Shown one piece after another: positions 1 to 11,217 of a DNA stretch of 64,000 nucleotides. A model generated the notes under the pieces. The model saw only the letters and a program-made list of their open reading frames with translations, was not told the DNA's origin and ran no database searches. The position numbers and the translations under genes are program-made. The first letter of the stretch is position 1. Every line of letters begins with the position of its first letter. The stretch is taken from assembly GCA_039881145.1 (NCBI GenBank), contig JAYKKI010000038.1, forward strand, positions 3,386,001 through 3,450,000, read 5' to 3'. The DNA comes from Druceiella hillmani. Taxonomy: Eukaryota; Arthropoda; Insecta; Lepidoptera; Hepialidae.

Positions 1-496
1 TGTATTATTTCAGCAGAAGAACAGTTATGTTACTAAAGTTTTGACAATTTGTTTAAAAGTCAAATATAAAACGAAAAATTATTCTTAATGGACACATTAA
101 GAATCATTTTTCGTTTGGCTAATGTTATAAGATAGAAATGCGTGATTTTATTGAGAGGACAACGCCGAAGGCAATAAAGAGGCATGGTTGAAGTAAACTA
201 AGGTTCCTGTTAATATTGGAAAGGATTCTTTACGATTTATTTAAATGACATTATTGATTTTTATTTTTAATATATTATGTTGTTACGATTTTACAAGTTC
301 TTAGAACAGCATTAATTGAATCAAATAATTTTTATTTTAATATTAATTTTTATTACTATTTTATTTTTTAATTTCATTCTTATTACTATTATTACTATTT
401 TTTATATACGACCTGATATTTTGATGTCATTACAGTTTACGAATGGCGCACAAATTTAATTAATTATATTGATATGTAAATTTTATTTTAAGTATG
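1..496. other. AT-rich non-coding stretch
   Basis: No gene, RNA or transposon homology recognised. The stretch is A/T-rich, with short runs of T and TATT/TTAT words, and it abuts the left end of the inverted-repeat element. Confidence 0.6.
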
Positions 497-689
497 CTTA
501 AGTGACCGTTATCAGCATGATAGTAGGAGAGCCCGGGATGCTAAATTTGCAGTTACTAAAGCGTCATGGGGACCTAATGTATTGTGATGATAATGTCCTA
601 AAACGAAAAAAAGTTTATGTAAAGTTTTCGATTTTGTTGGGGAGGGGAGCGTGTACTAATTTTCAAAAATGTAAAAAAAAACGGTCACA

Positions 690-1050
690 TGGAAATACTC
701 GAGCGCGTCAGATATTCATAGTGTATACGCGCAACGTCATTTTGAAAGCCGAGAGATATTAATCTGACGAGTAACTAGGGCCGTAAAAAAGGGTGGAAAA
801 AAAAAAGTTATTCGAGCGTGTCAGATATTCAGAGGGAATGTTAAGTGAACTCAAGAAAGTGTCCTATTTAAATGACTGACGATTTGGATGGGGCCAAAAG
901 TCATAACCGATTTTTGAAAATGTAAATAAAAACTGTGACCTTGAAATACTCGAGCGCATCAGATTTTTATACAGACGGTTCAATTTGATGTCCTAATCGT
1001 CCTAAATGATAATCTGACAATTATATGAAGGCATATTCTTAATCTGACAA
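690..1050 (+). repeat. Left subterminal array of CTCGAGCGCGTCAGAT motifs
   Basis: Directly repeated motif copies start at 698 (exact CTCGAGCGCGTCAGAT), about 811 (TTCGAGCGTGTCAGAT) and 949 (CTCGAGCGCATCAGAT). Separate AATCTGAC words lie at 761, 1011 and 1041. Each motif copy is preceded by a run of A and a GTCAC or GTGAC-like word, so the repeating unit is longer than the motif. CTCGAG is itself palindromic. Such arrays commonly serve as transposase-binding sites; that role is inferred here. Confidence 0.65.
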
Positions 1051-1929
1051 ATTGAAAATTTTTTTTTAACAAAAAATTTTTTTTTTTCAATTTTATTTCT
1101 TTTTTAAACTTTATTCTCCAATAATTTACATTTTTTATATTGAAAATACCGATTATTGTCGAGAAAAAAAATTTTCTATTCAGATAAACAATAATTCCTT
1201 ATGATACTGATTTTTGTTAAGTGTGATGAATTTGAACATCTCAAACAATAGGAAGGAGTAATCGCAGCGTTCCAAAATTTTTACAGCTTTTTTGGAACAT
1301 TTTAAGGTTAAAAAGTTATAGTCTACATTTTCAGTTCACCCATTATATGCAAAGCAATGACAAATTATCCCAATATCCTTAATTATGCCATTTTTGACCT
1401 CTTTTTAAAACTAAATTTTCACTCTAAAAATTTTTTTTTGTTCAAAAATCAATAATTATTCCTTGTAGAGAATGTTTTGCAGTTTACAAATGATCCCGAG
1501 TAATTAATTTTTTAAGTGTTTTTTGCTTTGATCGACGATTACTCAGAAACAAATCGTCGTAGAGAGCTCTTAAACTACTCAAATTAAAGGGGATTAAATT
1601 CTCCAAAAAAACTTTATATTGGAATTACAAAAAAAAATTTATTGAAGTCCATAGACTTTTTTTAAAACATGCCAAAATTTGGCAATTTTTTTTGTTGGTT
1701 TTTTATGATTTCTCAGAAACTATTGTAGCTAGATTTTTTAAAATTATACTTTCTTAAACTAGACACTTACAACTTTAATTTCCATATTTTTTTTCATTCT
1801 ACGATCATTCCTCTCTGAGTAACAGATTTTTGAATATCACCTAAAAATTTCGAATTTTTTTCATATCCCTTAATTTTTGTGACTAGTGTATATAAATCAT
1901 ATATAATGAATAATCTATTACATTCACAT
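1051..1929. other. Homopolymer-rich interior of the inverted-repeat element
   Basis: This part is very rich in poly-T and poly-A tracts and has no open frame of note. On the minus strand it lies downstream of the Cys-rich ORF and may be its 3' untranslated or intronic sequence. Confidence 0.5.
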
Positions 1930-2310
1930 TTACTCGTCTACTGTTGTACCAGCAGTCTGCGTTGCGGAACTGCTAGAAATATATAATTCTGGACTATCTT
2001 CAGCAAGTTCTGGTGCATCATCACATTCCTGCGCATTTTCCGATTTAATTACATTTTGCCTTAGAAAATCGGACGGTATATTGATAGCTGTAAAAAGTTT
2101 GTAACACTGGGCATGATAGCCATTATTTAAAGATGTATCATTAGAAAGTTCGACCGTAGCATAAGCGTTGCTAGATTTTCTTTGAACTGGTTTCACTTTA
2201 CGATACTCTAAAATAGTTTGACATTTTTTTAAAGTTTCCGGAGTAAACTTTTTAATTTTTTTACATGTATCATTTCCACAAAATACACATTTCAAACTTA
2301 CATTACTCAT
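1930..2310 (-). CDS. Small Cys-rich zinc-finger-like protein, 126 aa, transposon-associated
   Basis: This is a complete frame from ATG to stop, 126 codons, in an otherwise stop-dense A/T-rich interior. The N-terminus has a CVFCGN pair (residues about 9-14). It is followed by a basic stretch with TLKKCQTILEYRK and then GYHAQCYKLFTA at about residues 65-76. The spacing of Cys, Cys, Cys, His and Cys suggests a metal-binding module. The C-terminal third is acidic and Ser/Thr-rich (DDAPELAEDSPE, then SSSSATQTAGTT) and looks disordered. From memory, a CxxC followed by GYHxxCYxxFT occurs at the N-terminus of many uncharacterised insect proteins linked to repeats, but I cannot name the family. It lies wholly inside the inverted-repeat element and so is probably element-encoded. 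It may be only the first exon of a longer gene whose remainder is lost or unrecognisable. Whether it is expressed cannot be judged. Confidence 0.45.
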   Translation of the reverse strand: MSNVSLKCVFCGNDTCKKIKKFTPETLKKCQTILEYRKVKPVQRKSSNAYATVELSNDTSLNNGYHAQCYKLFTAINIPSDFLRQNVIKSENAQECDDAPELAEDSPELYISSSSATQTAGTTVDE

Positions 2311-2588
2311 TATTGTAATGCATATAAAACTTATTACATTTAATTCACAAATTTCTTTTTAGACACAACAAAAAAATCAAAACGTCGTACATCTACAATA
2401 ACAAACACGTCATTGTGATCAGCTGAGATGGCGTCATGGCGGCAGACGGTAGTGTGGGGATGGTGCCAGAGAGTGAGAGATAGAGAAAGAATAAGAAGGA
2501 ACGAGAGACGCGGAGTGGGAAACACATAGTTCTTAGCAGCTGTACGCTCCACACTTTATTTATGGTTTTAGCTACATCTCCCCATGAA

Positions 2589-2920
2589 AATCGTCAGATT
2601 ATATATTTCCCGTAATCCTTAAAGGATTTCCTTCAAAATAAAAAAAAATTCAATCGCGCTCGAGTATTTCGAGGTGACTTTTTTTACATCTTTATGACTT
2701 GCCCATTTCCTTATGCCACGCTCAAATCGTCAGATTATTGAAATATACACTGTTTTGCATGTCTTAATCTGACGCGCTCGAGTTTTTCTGAGGATCGATT
2801 TTTTTTACTAATCTGACGGGTTGCCCTCAACGCATGCCCCTATATTAAGGTTTCATATATGGTAGGGATACATTACAGGGTACAAGGTTTCTCCCCATAT
2901 GATTTTCTGACGCGCTCGAG
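2589..2920 (-). repeat. Right subterminal array, inverted copies of the CTCGAG motif
   Basis: Inverted copies of the left-end motif are present. GCGCTCGAG is at 2656-2664, ATCTGACGCGCTCGAG (exact reverse complement) at 2767-2782, and CTGACGCGCTCGAG at about 2907-2920. GTCAGATT words are at 2594 and 2730, and ATCTGACG at 2811. Motif orientation is opposite to the left array, so the element is symmetric. Confidence 0.65.
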
Positions 2921-3058
2921 TAACGCGCAAAATCCCCGCTTGGGCTCCCCCACTATGAGGTTTGGTAACTTTATTCCTTCGCATATTGACGCGTTTTATT
3001 TCAAGTATCGATAATGATCTCCATAAATTAATAAATAAATGATAAACATTAAATTGAC

Positions 3059-3060
<2 letters not shown>

Positions 3061-3126
<66 letters not shown>
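3061..3126. repeat. (TA)n microsatellite
   Basis: About 33 uninterrupted TA units lie roughly 90 bp beyond the right end of the inverted-repeat element. Confidence 0.95.
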
Positions 3127-3128
<2 letters not shown>

Positions 3129-3479
3129 TTTTTTTTATGACAAAAATGTATTTCAATTTCATACAATGTCATAAAATTGAAAAACCTAAATTTGGCGATT
3201 TTTTAATATACTATGTTAATCGCTAATTCTATAGCATTAATAGGCGAATAATATACTAATAATTCATTATAACGTACGATATCCTTTCGTTATTAAAATG
3301 ATATTTAAAATATTTTTTTTTATATTTTAATCGAACCATTTTTCGCAAAAGTACAACGGTTAAGAAATGACCCAAACATTTTACAAATTTTTGGCAATCA
3401 TTTATTTTTTTTGAGTCCTCCTTGACTCCCACGCAAATATGCGATGGATATCACTTCCTTTCAGTTAAGTGTCTAAATG
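3127..3479. other. AT-rich non-coding stretch
   Basis: Nothing recognised. Downstream of the LINE ORF1 fragment (minus strand) the expected zinc-knuckle region does not follow, so the LINE is truncated here. Confidence 0.5.
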
Positions 3480-4010
3480 TATAGGGAACCCTCTCTAACA
3501 TGTAGTGTGAGTTCTACTCTTGTTTGACAAGTTTTTTTAAATATAACTTTGGTATTGTGTTTAGGTTCAAGATCAACCTTAAATATTGGTACAAGTTTTT
3601 TAGTTGCTTAGTGCTGTACGTTGACAATGTTTCTAACTTTCTGATTCTCTTCTCGCAATTGCTGTTTGATATCATCGATATCTTCAGATGAGTGTACTCC
3701 ACGTAGCATGACTCAATGCGTTCTTTTATTTTTAATAAATTTGTATTTGTGATGGTTAATAAACAACTTTTTGAGTTTTAAGTATACAGCCCCGTTTAAT
3801 TCTTGTCATAGAGTTTGTATTATTATCTGTCAAATTACGGTGGATTTTTTTAGTGACGCAACGTTAATATCTCAAATAACATCAAATAACAAAGATTGGC
3901 TCTGGTTTTGGTTTTATAGAAATGGGATGATCGATATTTACCTCTTCAGATTTAATGGTTTGGATTGATTTTGTGTGGCGTTGAATAAATTACTGTCTTT
4001 TTTGGTGACT
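3480..4010 (-). pseudogene. LINE ORF1 (gag-like) fragment, broken
   Basis: Read on the minus strand, frame-shifted segments give protein that resembles the nucleic-acid-binding ORF1 of Jockey-type LINEs in insects. The segments include GVHSSEDIDDIKQQL (near 3700-3655), then KVRNIVNVQH, a stop, then KKLVPIFKVDLEPK and FKKTCQTRV (to about 3510). In intact relatives the order is a 'RG(I/L)H/P...' turn, 'KVRNIVNV...TKKPLP(M/I)FFVDLEP', then the stretch leading into CCHC zinc knuckles. Here the sequence ends before the knuckles, and no ORF2 endonuclease or reverse transcriptase follows. Upstream (3720-4010) the frame is more decayed and assignment is weaker. The protein would have bound LINE RNA in the retrotransposition particle. 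At least one in-frame stop and several frameshifts make it dead. The superfamily call is from recalled motifs. Confidence 0.6.
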
Positions 4011-5914
4011 TTTAAGTCCCTCATTACCTTTGGTTGATTTCAGTCTCTTTTCTTTATTGAGTGTATCGTAATCACTCTGCCAAGATTCATGATTTATGTT
4101 CTAACTTTTGTTATTTAATGAGCGTTTCAGGCGAGTCGGTTTTGTTTCTTCAAAATATATCTTTATGTAATGTTTGCTGTATCATTTTGCATTTTAGTTA
4201 TGCATTTGGTTCATAATTTTGTTGGTGTGTTCTTCCTTTCCATTTTTATTCTCACGAATCAGGTCGGTAAACAAATCACTTACAGGATAACTCGTATTCT
4301 TGCAAGAAACTTTCAACCGCGTTTACCATATCCGATGAGCCATGCGTCCTTTTTGCGTGTTTCTCATGATCACTGATTCCCATGACATGCCCGCAGGATT
4401 ACGGATTTTATGATCTACAAAGGGTATTAATCCTACTAATATTACAGTTGCATTCTTCTTGGAAGGAACGAGCTTCTAAGAGTTCTATTCACGGCTTTTA
4501 ACTTCTATTCTGAGTATATCAAAGAAACCTACGCAGAAAGATTTGGTTATGGAGTATCCATCCCCGGCCTGTGTGAGATAATTTGTTCCCCCCCCTACCC
4601 ATTAACAGACTCCACGAGAAGTTGCTCGCTGAGCGTTTCTCTATCATTCTATATTCATCTATCCTCTATATTCCTCTATCGTGCGTTCACTGAGGGTAAG
4701 ACTGCCTCTGGAATTATGATTATATATAAATAAAATATATTTATTACTATGTTATAAATGGATATAATAATATAGGCTTGTTAATAATTTAATTTTTACA
4801 CCTTTCTTTATTTTTGCACGAAATTGCATGCCTCTGATTCAAATATTTTGAATAGTTATGACAGAAAAAAACAAGTAAATAACTACTTCAAAGAAATGTA
4901 TAAATAATTTTTCATTACACATAAATTGACATATATTACCAGTGGTATTGCGTTTGAGTGCACAGGCCAGTACAAAAGGTAGCATGCATGTCACGGAACA
5001 GGTTATTAGCGCCGTGACACGGGAATGGGCCAGTGTGCGCTATCAACTCTATAAAGAAGCACTTAATAATCTACCTGTGTACTGAATGATGATAGCTGAT
5101 GCATGTCTCACGGGAGCCGCCGGGATCTACCAGGACAATGGAGCCTGGTTGTGGTTCAATTATCGGGGAAGATTGCTTTTGGCGCCACGGTAGAGCGAAA
5201 AAAAAACGTATTGATGGAGGGTTATTCAAATATGTATTATTAATATTGTTTTGTTTAAAAAAAAACAGACAGTTATTGTTAAGGTGATCTGATGGGAATG
5301 TATAGTTTTAATTTGGTTTCTTGCTATGTGAAATGTGACTCACGTTAAGTAGTGAACATGATCATCTTTTATTTTTTCATTTTGTTTGGACTTTGGGTCT
5401 GTTATTTAAAGACTAAGTAGAACAAATAAAAAGAAATCGTCTTAATATGAGTCAGTCTGGAATTTCAAGTGCAAATGACCTTGAATTTTGAACGCTTTAG
5501 AGTAAAGTCTTACGTTTAAGCCGACAACTTCTTTAGCTCACAATAAAAATACTCGCTTCGTTTGGTAACTTAAAAATGCTCCGAAAATTAAATACTCCGA
5601 AACGGCTAGACTTTTCTACAAGTTTTGTATAAAACATTTTTGTTGAGAAATCAAATTTTTTAAATTGAAAGCGCTTGAAAATATTTATTTACTATTTATT
5701 TTTATTTACAATCTGTTAATACTGTGCAAATTATTTTATTAAGTACAAATTTGGGAAACATTATAATATAAATATGGAATAATTAACTTATTGTTTCATT
5801 TTTTAAAATTTTTATATTTCCTGTTTTAAATTATTATTTTAATTGTAAAATGCCACTTCAATAGCAAAGTATTAAAAATTTTAAAATAAAACTAAAAATT
5901 TCTTGATCACGGAC
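4011..5914. other. Non-coding stretch, no gene recognised
   Basis: Mostly A/T-rich. A short run of nine C at about 4590 and somewhat G+C-richer DNA at 4950-5200 are visible, but the short frames there match nothing I know. The words AATCCTACTAATATTA near 4428 resemble the end of the ubiquitous arthropod repeat annotated at 21.7-22.1 kb and may be a terminal scrap of it. Confidence 0.4.
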
Positions 5915-5917
5915 TAA

Positions 5918-6141
5918 CGCCCATATGCACCATACGTGGTCAGGACTGTTAGTCGGACTTACTAATAGTATAAAAACGTATTTATGTTTCTCATTAACTG
6001 TCAGTTTAGTCGAAACAAGACTCTACTTTATCGACCGTGCCCTATTGCACAGTCCAATTGCTAAAATATCCATACAAAATAGGTTTGTAACTATCAGTAA
6101 ATCCGACTGAGAGTCCTGACCGTTTGTGGTGCATACGGGCG
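5918..6141. mobile_element. 224-bp MITE with about 50-bp terminal inverted repeats and TAA target duplication
   Basis: The left end starts CGCCCATATGCACCA. The reverse complement of the right end starts CGCCCGTATGCACCA. The match continues for about 50 bp through GGTCAGGACT, AGTCGGA and TTACT with roughly nine mismatches. TAA flanks both ends (5915-5917 and 6142-6144), which fits a 3-bp target duplication as made by PIF/Harbinger-type transposases. The interior of about 120 bp has no coding capacity, so mobility would have depended on an enzyme supplied in trans. The family assignment rests on target-site length and TIRs only. Confidence 0.7.
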
Positions 6142-6144
6142 TAA

Positions 6145-6577
6145 AGCGCGTAGCGGAACTCGTTTCAAAAGATTACAGATAACTCGCTTCTGTGGTTGTC
6201 TGTACCTTTTGAAACCGTTGGAACAGGTCAACAGAATTAATTGTAGGTCAAAAATTCTAATCAAATGGACTACCTAAAATTGTTCAAATCTACGGATGAA
6301 AAATTTGTGCATAAAAATTACATCCCACATCGCTTTGAAACCTAATATTTCGCAAACAGAACCACAATTTTATTTTGAAAGACTAATCTCATGATACTCC
6401 AATTGATGGCGCAGGCGAAATAACTACTTTCCTACCTGTTCTACACGTATGGACGATAAGAGGCATTTTAAAAAATTGTTTAATATTTTGCTGTATATTG
6501 AAATTTTAATTCGAAGCATCTACTTATAAATTTTAATGCATCCAGGTCTGAAACTGTATAAACTGTGAGACTGTGAC
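6145..6577. other. Non-coding spacer between the MITE and the hAT element
   Basis: Nothing recognised apart from A/T-rich background. Confidence 0.45.
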
Positions 6578-6993
6578 TAGGGTTTGGCAAGTCTCAACAG
6601 TCTCAAAGTCCCGGGACGTTCCGGGACTTAGAGACCTCATAATTTTCATAGTCTCAGATTCATTTGTTTGGTAATAAAATCTTTTAAATACAAAACAGAC
6701 TTAGAATTACTACTCGTACTCATACTAGTCGTTAATAATCATCAGCTAGTCTATTTATTCATTAGTAATATAAATAATATAATGAACTAGCAATTAGACT
6801 TCTTCGTTGATTTTATAAAATAGGCTTTCAAAAAATTAGAACATTGACAGCTTTATCCGATAATCTGTTTCTGATTGTTGTTATAATGCCTCCGGACAAG
6901 AAGAACACTCCCTCTTTTTCAACGGATGTCGGTTTTATTGTTTTTTAATTTCGGATACATTTTTCTGATTGCCTTGTCCATTTGACTTTGAAA

Positions 6994-8576
6994 CTACTCA
7001 TCGGGTTCATTGTGTACTATAGAGCAATTGGTACAGGGTTCGGCGTCCGTTATTTCTAAGTCTGGCGTTTGGATACCAGGGATATTTTCAAAACGTCTGC
7101 AATACAGATCTTCCGCAAAACCAATAAGTGCAGTTTTATTCAAATTCGAAGTAAAAAAATCCTTATTTGGGACTGTTAAGTTATGGCGGCCAGTGTGCAA
7201 ATATTTTAGCAAACACATAACCCATTGTGATCTTCTTTCTTCTAGAGATGCTTTTAATGTTTCAAAGAACCGTACCCCTAGATTATCATTTGTCGTTGTC
7301 GACTGAAATTTTTTTAGTAAAACGTCAATTATTGCTTCAATTGTGACTTGACAGGCAGCAATAAAGTAACAATTGACTGCAAAAGTTGATGATTATTTTC
7401 ATTCCATTTGTCTGACATGTTTAAATCAATCACGGCTTTCTTTATGCAATTTTTGAGCTTCAGAAAACGTTCTGCCATTATACAGATTAACTTGCTTCTC
7501 GTTTCGACATCCAGTAATAAACTGAGTTATGATTTAATATATTCCTGTAATTAGCTATTTTTCAGTGGACTCTTTCTAAACAATTTCACTAGGAATAGGG
7601 CTTCATCAAGCACTCTTAATTTCATCAATTGGCTGTAATGTGCAGTTTGTTTCGTAGCTAGTATATTGCATTTCTCTGCTGAATCAGAAGTGTTTTTGTT
7701 CTCCATGATTTCATCATCATCTTCGCAGGTAGAAGCTGCGGATGCGTTATTAGCCTGATTTTTTTAAAAATGGGTCTTTGCCTCCTAGATGTATTCCTTG
7801 GTTCAAGCATAGGATCATCTTGTTGGGACTTTCCCTTACTTTCCAAACTTCTTCATTACGTTTGGACTCATGGTGACCACAATATATTTTTCAAAATGCA
7901 ATTGAAATCTTTTTAATATATCTTCGACTATTTGTCTGGTCTCTTCAGCATTGCATTTTTCGGGTATTTACACTAATACCAAATTGAAAACTTCTCCGTT
8001 CACACCGTGCAGACACAAATTAAAGTACCTCCGATTTCGGACGCTGGTCCATTCGTCAATTGAAAGTCTGAAACGTGTACCAGAAGCGACAATATCTGAA
8101 TAATTTCTTCTTTTTCTCTTCATAATACCACAGTATGATTTTTATGACATCAGTGTTGTTTTTTGGCGTTTTATAACCTCTCTGATTAAAACTCTCACGA
8201 ATGAATTTAGTCCTTGTTTTTGTCCTTATTTTAAGTCCATCGTCTTCCGCCAAGGAAAAACTTATTTCAAACAAAGACTTTTTTGTAACATATCCTATTA
8301 TTGTAGACTGCTTTTTAGTTTTCATTTTTTTCGATTCCGGTTCGCAAGATATCCCAACTTTATTAACTTTGAACTCTGTTTATTACTGGCCGTATAACCA
8401 ATTTTGATTCTTCCGGCTGATTTACAAAAATATTGCGGACTCTTTGAAGGTGCCTCTCAAGGCTTGTAGTGTTCGACCCTTTGCATAAAATTTGTTTTGG
8501 GCGTAATGAGTACTGTTGATTCGTTTATTATTTGATAATGTTTCCACACATTTTTAAGCGTTCCATATTAAATGAA
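6994..8576 (-). pseudogene. hAT transposase pseudogene with BED zinc finger
   Basis: Conceptual minus-strand translation, across frameshifts and stops, gives the order of a BED-finger hAT transposase. VWKHYQ and KGSNTTSLERHLQRV (8550-8440) represent the BED DNA-binding finger. SLFEISFSLAEDDGLK and FIRESFNQRGYK follow (8290-8160). RFRLSIDEWTSVRNRRYF (about 8080-8025) is the conserved block holding the first catalytic Asp. FEKYIVV and VMKKFGK follow (to 7840), then LFRKSPLKNS (about 7580-7551), then LLLDVETRSKLICIMAERFL and LKNCIKKAVIDL. The last readable stretch is the 74-codon frame at 6994-7218. In the block that normally reads TDGASVM the Asp is replaced (MSPNVM), so the second catalytic residue is lost. 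The C-terminal hATC dimerisation domain is not seen. The enzyme cut and pasted its own element; this copy is dead. Family assignment is from recalled conserved blocks. Confidence 0.75.
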
Positions 8577-8739
8577 TAAGTTTGTATATATTTACATTTG
8601 TGAAAGATCTGTAATAATAATGTTAATCTAAAATTAATGTTATATCTTTGTTTATTGAGTATCATAATTTTTTTTTAAAATAACAAATCTCATCCAATGT
8701 AAACGTCTATTTGAAGTAACCAAAAACTATTGTTTGTTT

Positions 8740-8756
8740 AAACTTACCTAAGATTG
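8740..8756 (-). other. Candidate 5' splice donor in the leader of the hAT transposase
   Basis: On the minus strand the sequence reads ATCTTAG|GTAAGTTTAAAC, a near-perfect donor, about 170 bp upstream of the first transposase codons. A 5' leader intron before the coding exon is common in hAT elements. The matching acceptor was not pinned down. Confidence 0.35.
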
Positions 8757-9138
8757 GCGTCGTTTCCACAAGAGCGTCGTAACGCAACCGCGCACAGCAC
8801 TTCACCTCGTAAGGTGAAATTGACGATTGACTGAGCTGACACAGACACAGTCACAAATATCACACGTCACAATATAACAATAACGCATTAATTATGCACT
8901 CAATCAATGAGTTACATCCGAGTATCAAGTGATTACTCGTTAAGCTAACAGTTGCGCGCAGTCAATGACAGAGTACGGTAAGGTATTAAAGTATTAAAGG
9001 TAAAAAACTTTGAAAATAAAGTTTTTACAATACTGTTTCGACAAGCGTATCTCTCGAGTTGTGACCCGAAAGTCCCGGGACCCGAGGCAATAAAATTTAG
9101 AAAAAGTCCCGTGACTTCGAGACAAACGGACCAATATG

Positions 9139-11217
9139 GCAAAATTATATATTTCTTGTTTGATTACGAAGCACTAAGAAGGTAAAAACTGAACATTTAT
9201 TATGAGTTGGTCTGTCTTGGGCATTTGTCTGTTGAAATACTTGACTCGGAGACATGACATTTAAGTCAAAATAGGACAAATTTAAAAAATAGACGAAGCT
9301 ATTGCGCCAATAAGGGTTTATCAACAAATATTAATGGTTGTGTAAAGCCGGGAACATGTTTTCATTGTAAATTAGGGGATAATTTTTGAATATTCATAAA
9401 ATATTTGTTATAAGGTATTCGTTAAAACTAGAAATTAATGTCTTGATTAGTCACTGAACATGTGATAGATGATTACTTTATTCTTTACCATACTTAAAAT
9501 AATTGCTTATTTTATTTCTAGGAATGTGTAAAGAAATCTTATTATTTGGGAACAATTTAAAATTCTCATTTGGCTAGTTTCTGGTTTTTATTGTGGCAAG
9601 TTAATTCGAAGATGCCAAACTGTTAAATATAAAATCAATTATGAATCATTGTAATCATATTTTATGAGCAGTTGGATGCGTTTATTAAAAAGGTGAAAAT
9701 AATGTGAATGCAATTGAATGCCAATAATTTGTGACGAATGAAAGGGTTAAGGTAACACTAAAATATATATGGTTATTTCAGTTCTATTTAAATATTGTTC
9801 CCGAGTGAATGGTAGAACGTAATTCCCAGAGTTGATGCAGTGATAGGGAGTACCGATGAATTATTGTTCTTAGGGTTTGTTACATCGTACCTATTTATTC
9901 TGGTTTAGCCGTATATATATATAACTCGCATGAACTTTGTGGAAAATCATGGAAAGTTACGTCTCCAAAATGTGCAGAATATTTTAGATTTTTTGTTCTT
10001 TCTGTAACCCTTATCGGGAAAAGCGCATGAAATGTAACGAATAATTGAAATTCCAATTTTATTATTCTTATTTCAACGAATGCCGGTCTGCATTTTAATT
10101 TTATTATATGAGTACAATATTAAACTGTGAAAACGACCCTCGAGCTGTAGCCTCTTTTCTAGCTTAGATAACTCGGACAACTACTCTTATAGTATCACCA
10201 TTATACCTGGAATATTTTGATGAAAAATAAACTAGCTCATAGCTAAGCACCGATGTTTCAATTGAATCCCGTCCTAAGAAGCAACAAGAAGCATGGTACT
10301 ATTTACCCAAAGTCGATTGTCAGCGGGCGTCTCTTGAGATTGACGAATACTGACTTGCACATTCGCTTGTTTTTATTGTAATCGACCCTGTTCTATATAA
10401 TTACCCTGAGTTACCAAAGAAGTTGCAATCTAAATAGATAATACGTGTGATAGCATTTTGCGTATGATTCCAGTAGCAACACTCTTGTGTTTGCGCAATC
10501 CAAAATTGTTTTTTTTTACTCGGAACAGCTTTTATGCTTCTTGATAATTATAAATTTCAAATGAATTAGCATTTTATCACTGTTCTCGAGTTGGCGTTAA
10601 AATGTTAATCCCTCAAAGATGCCTTTACAAAAATGAAGTGGATGAAATATCTTCAAATATATGTCTCTCAAGTAGTTGTATTTGTTTTTCTTTGCAAGTC
10701 GATACGCCCGAACCAATTTGAATTGCAGTTTCCTACTTCCTTACTACCCGGTACCTAGAATTTAATATTGCAAATGTCCTGCATTTGTACAATAAATTCT
10801 AAGATTATGTTAATTTTGTAAATTAGGAGTAGTACGAACATCAGCTTTTTAGTAATCACGAATTTTAAATGTATCACTCTAATATACAATATAAATAAGT
10901 TTACATTTGAGGAAAATAAACAAAAATATAACATCTAATTTCGAAGAAGCATGATATTTATCAACATTGTAAATAAGGTTAATTCATAAAGATAAATGTT
11001 GGGTCCTTAACGATGTGTTGTGTGATTTGTGATGGGTCCAATTGTAAATCCTTTTGCTGGAGAAAAAAATATGGGGAGAAAACGAATAATTTATGCTTAC
11101 GCTGAGTGAGCCCATAAAAGCATAATAAGCTTTATTACTGATTAAACTAGACTCAGTTATCTAAAAAGTATTTACTACCATATTTGCCCAGAAAAAAATT
11201 CAGAATTTTTTTATAAA
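9139..11217. other. Long AT-rich non-coding stretch
   Basis: No coding, RNA or transposon homology recognised. Frames are short and appear random. Confidence 0.5.

Larger units (their letters stand above)
497..2972 (-). mobile_element. 2.5-kb element with long terminal inverted repeats and CTCGAG subterminal repeats
   Basis: The left end (about 497-570) and the right end (about 2900-2972) are diverged inverted copies of each other. For example, ATAGTAGGAGAGCCC at the left matches ATAGTGGGGGAGCCC in the reverse complement of the right end. Further inward, 667-713 and 898-966 match the reverse complement of 2652-2694 (TGTAAA, A-run, GTCAC, TGGAAATACTCGAGCGCG). The motif CTCGAGCGCGTCAGAT therefore points one way on the left and the other way on the right, around an A/T-rich interior with one short minus-strand ORF. 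This is the architecture of a DNA transposon with composite TIRs. I do not recognise the superfamily and could not identify a clean target-site duplication, so the outer limits are approximate. The internal ORF is too short to be a transposase, so the copy is probably non-autonomous or decayed. Confidence 0.6.
6578..9138 (-). mobile_element. Decayed hAT-superfamily DNA transposon (BED-finger type)
   Basis: The two ends carry related subterminal sequence. The left end has TAGGGTTTGGCAAGTCTC, then CAAAGTCCCGGGAC and CCGGGACTTAGAGAC. The right end, reverse-complemented, has TTGTCTCGAAGTCACGGGACT, then GGGTCCCGGGACTTTCGGG. Between them a minus-strand transposase remnant can be read (next entry). 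A length near 2.56 kb is normal for an autonomous hAT. I could not find a convincing 8-bp target duplication, so the limits are approximate and the outer ends may be eroded. Confidence 0.6.
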
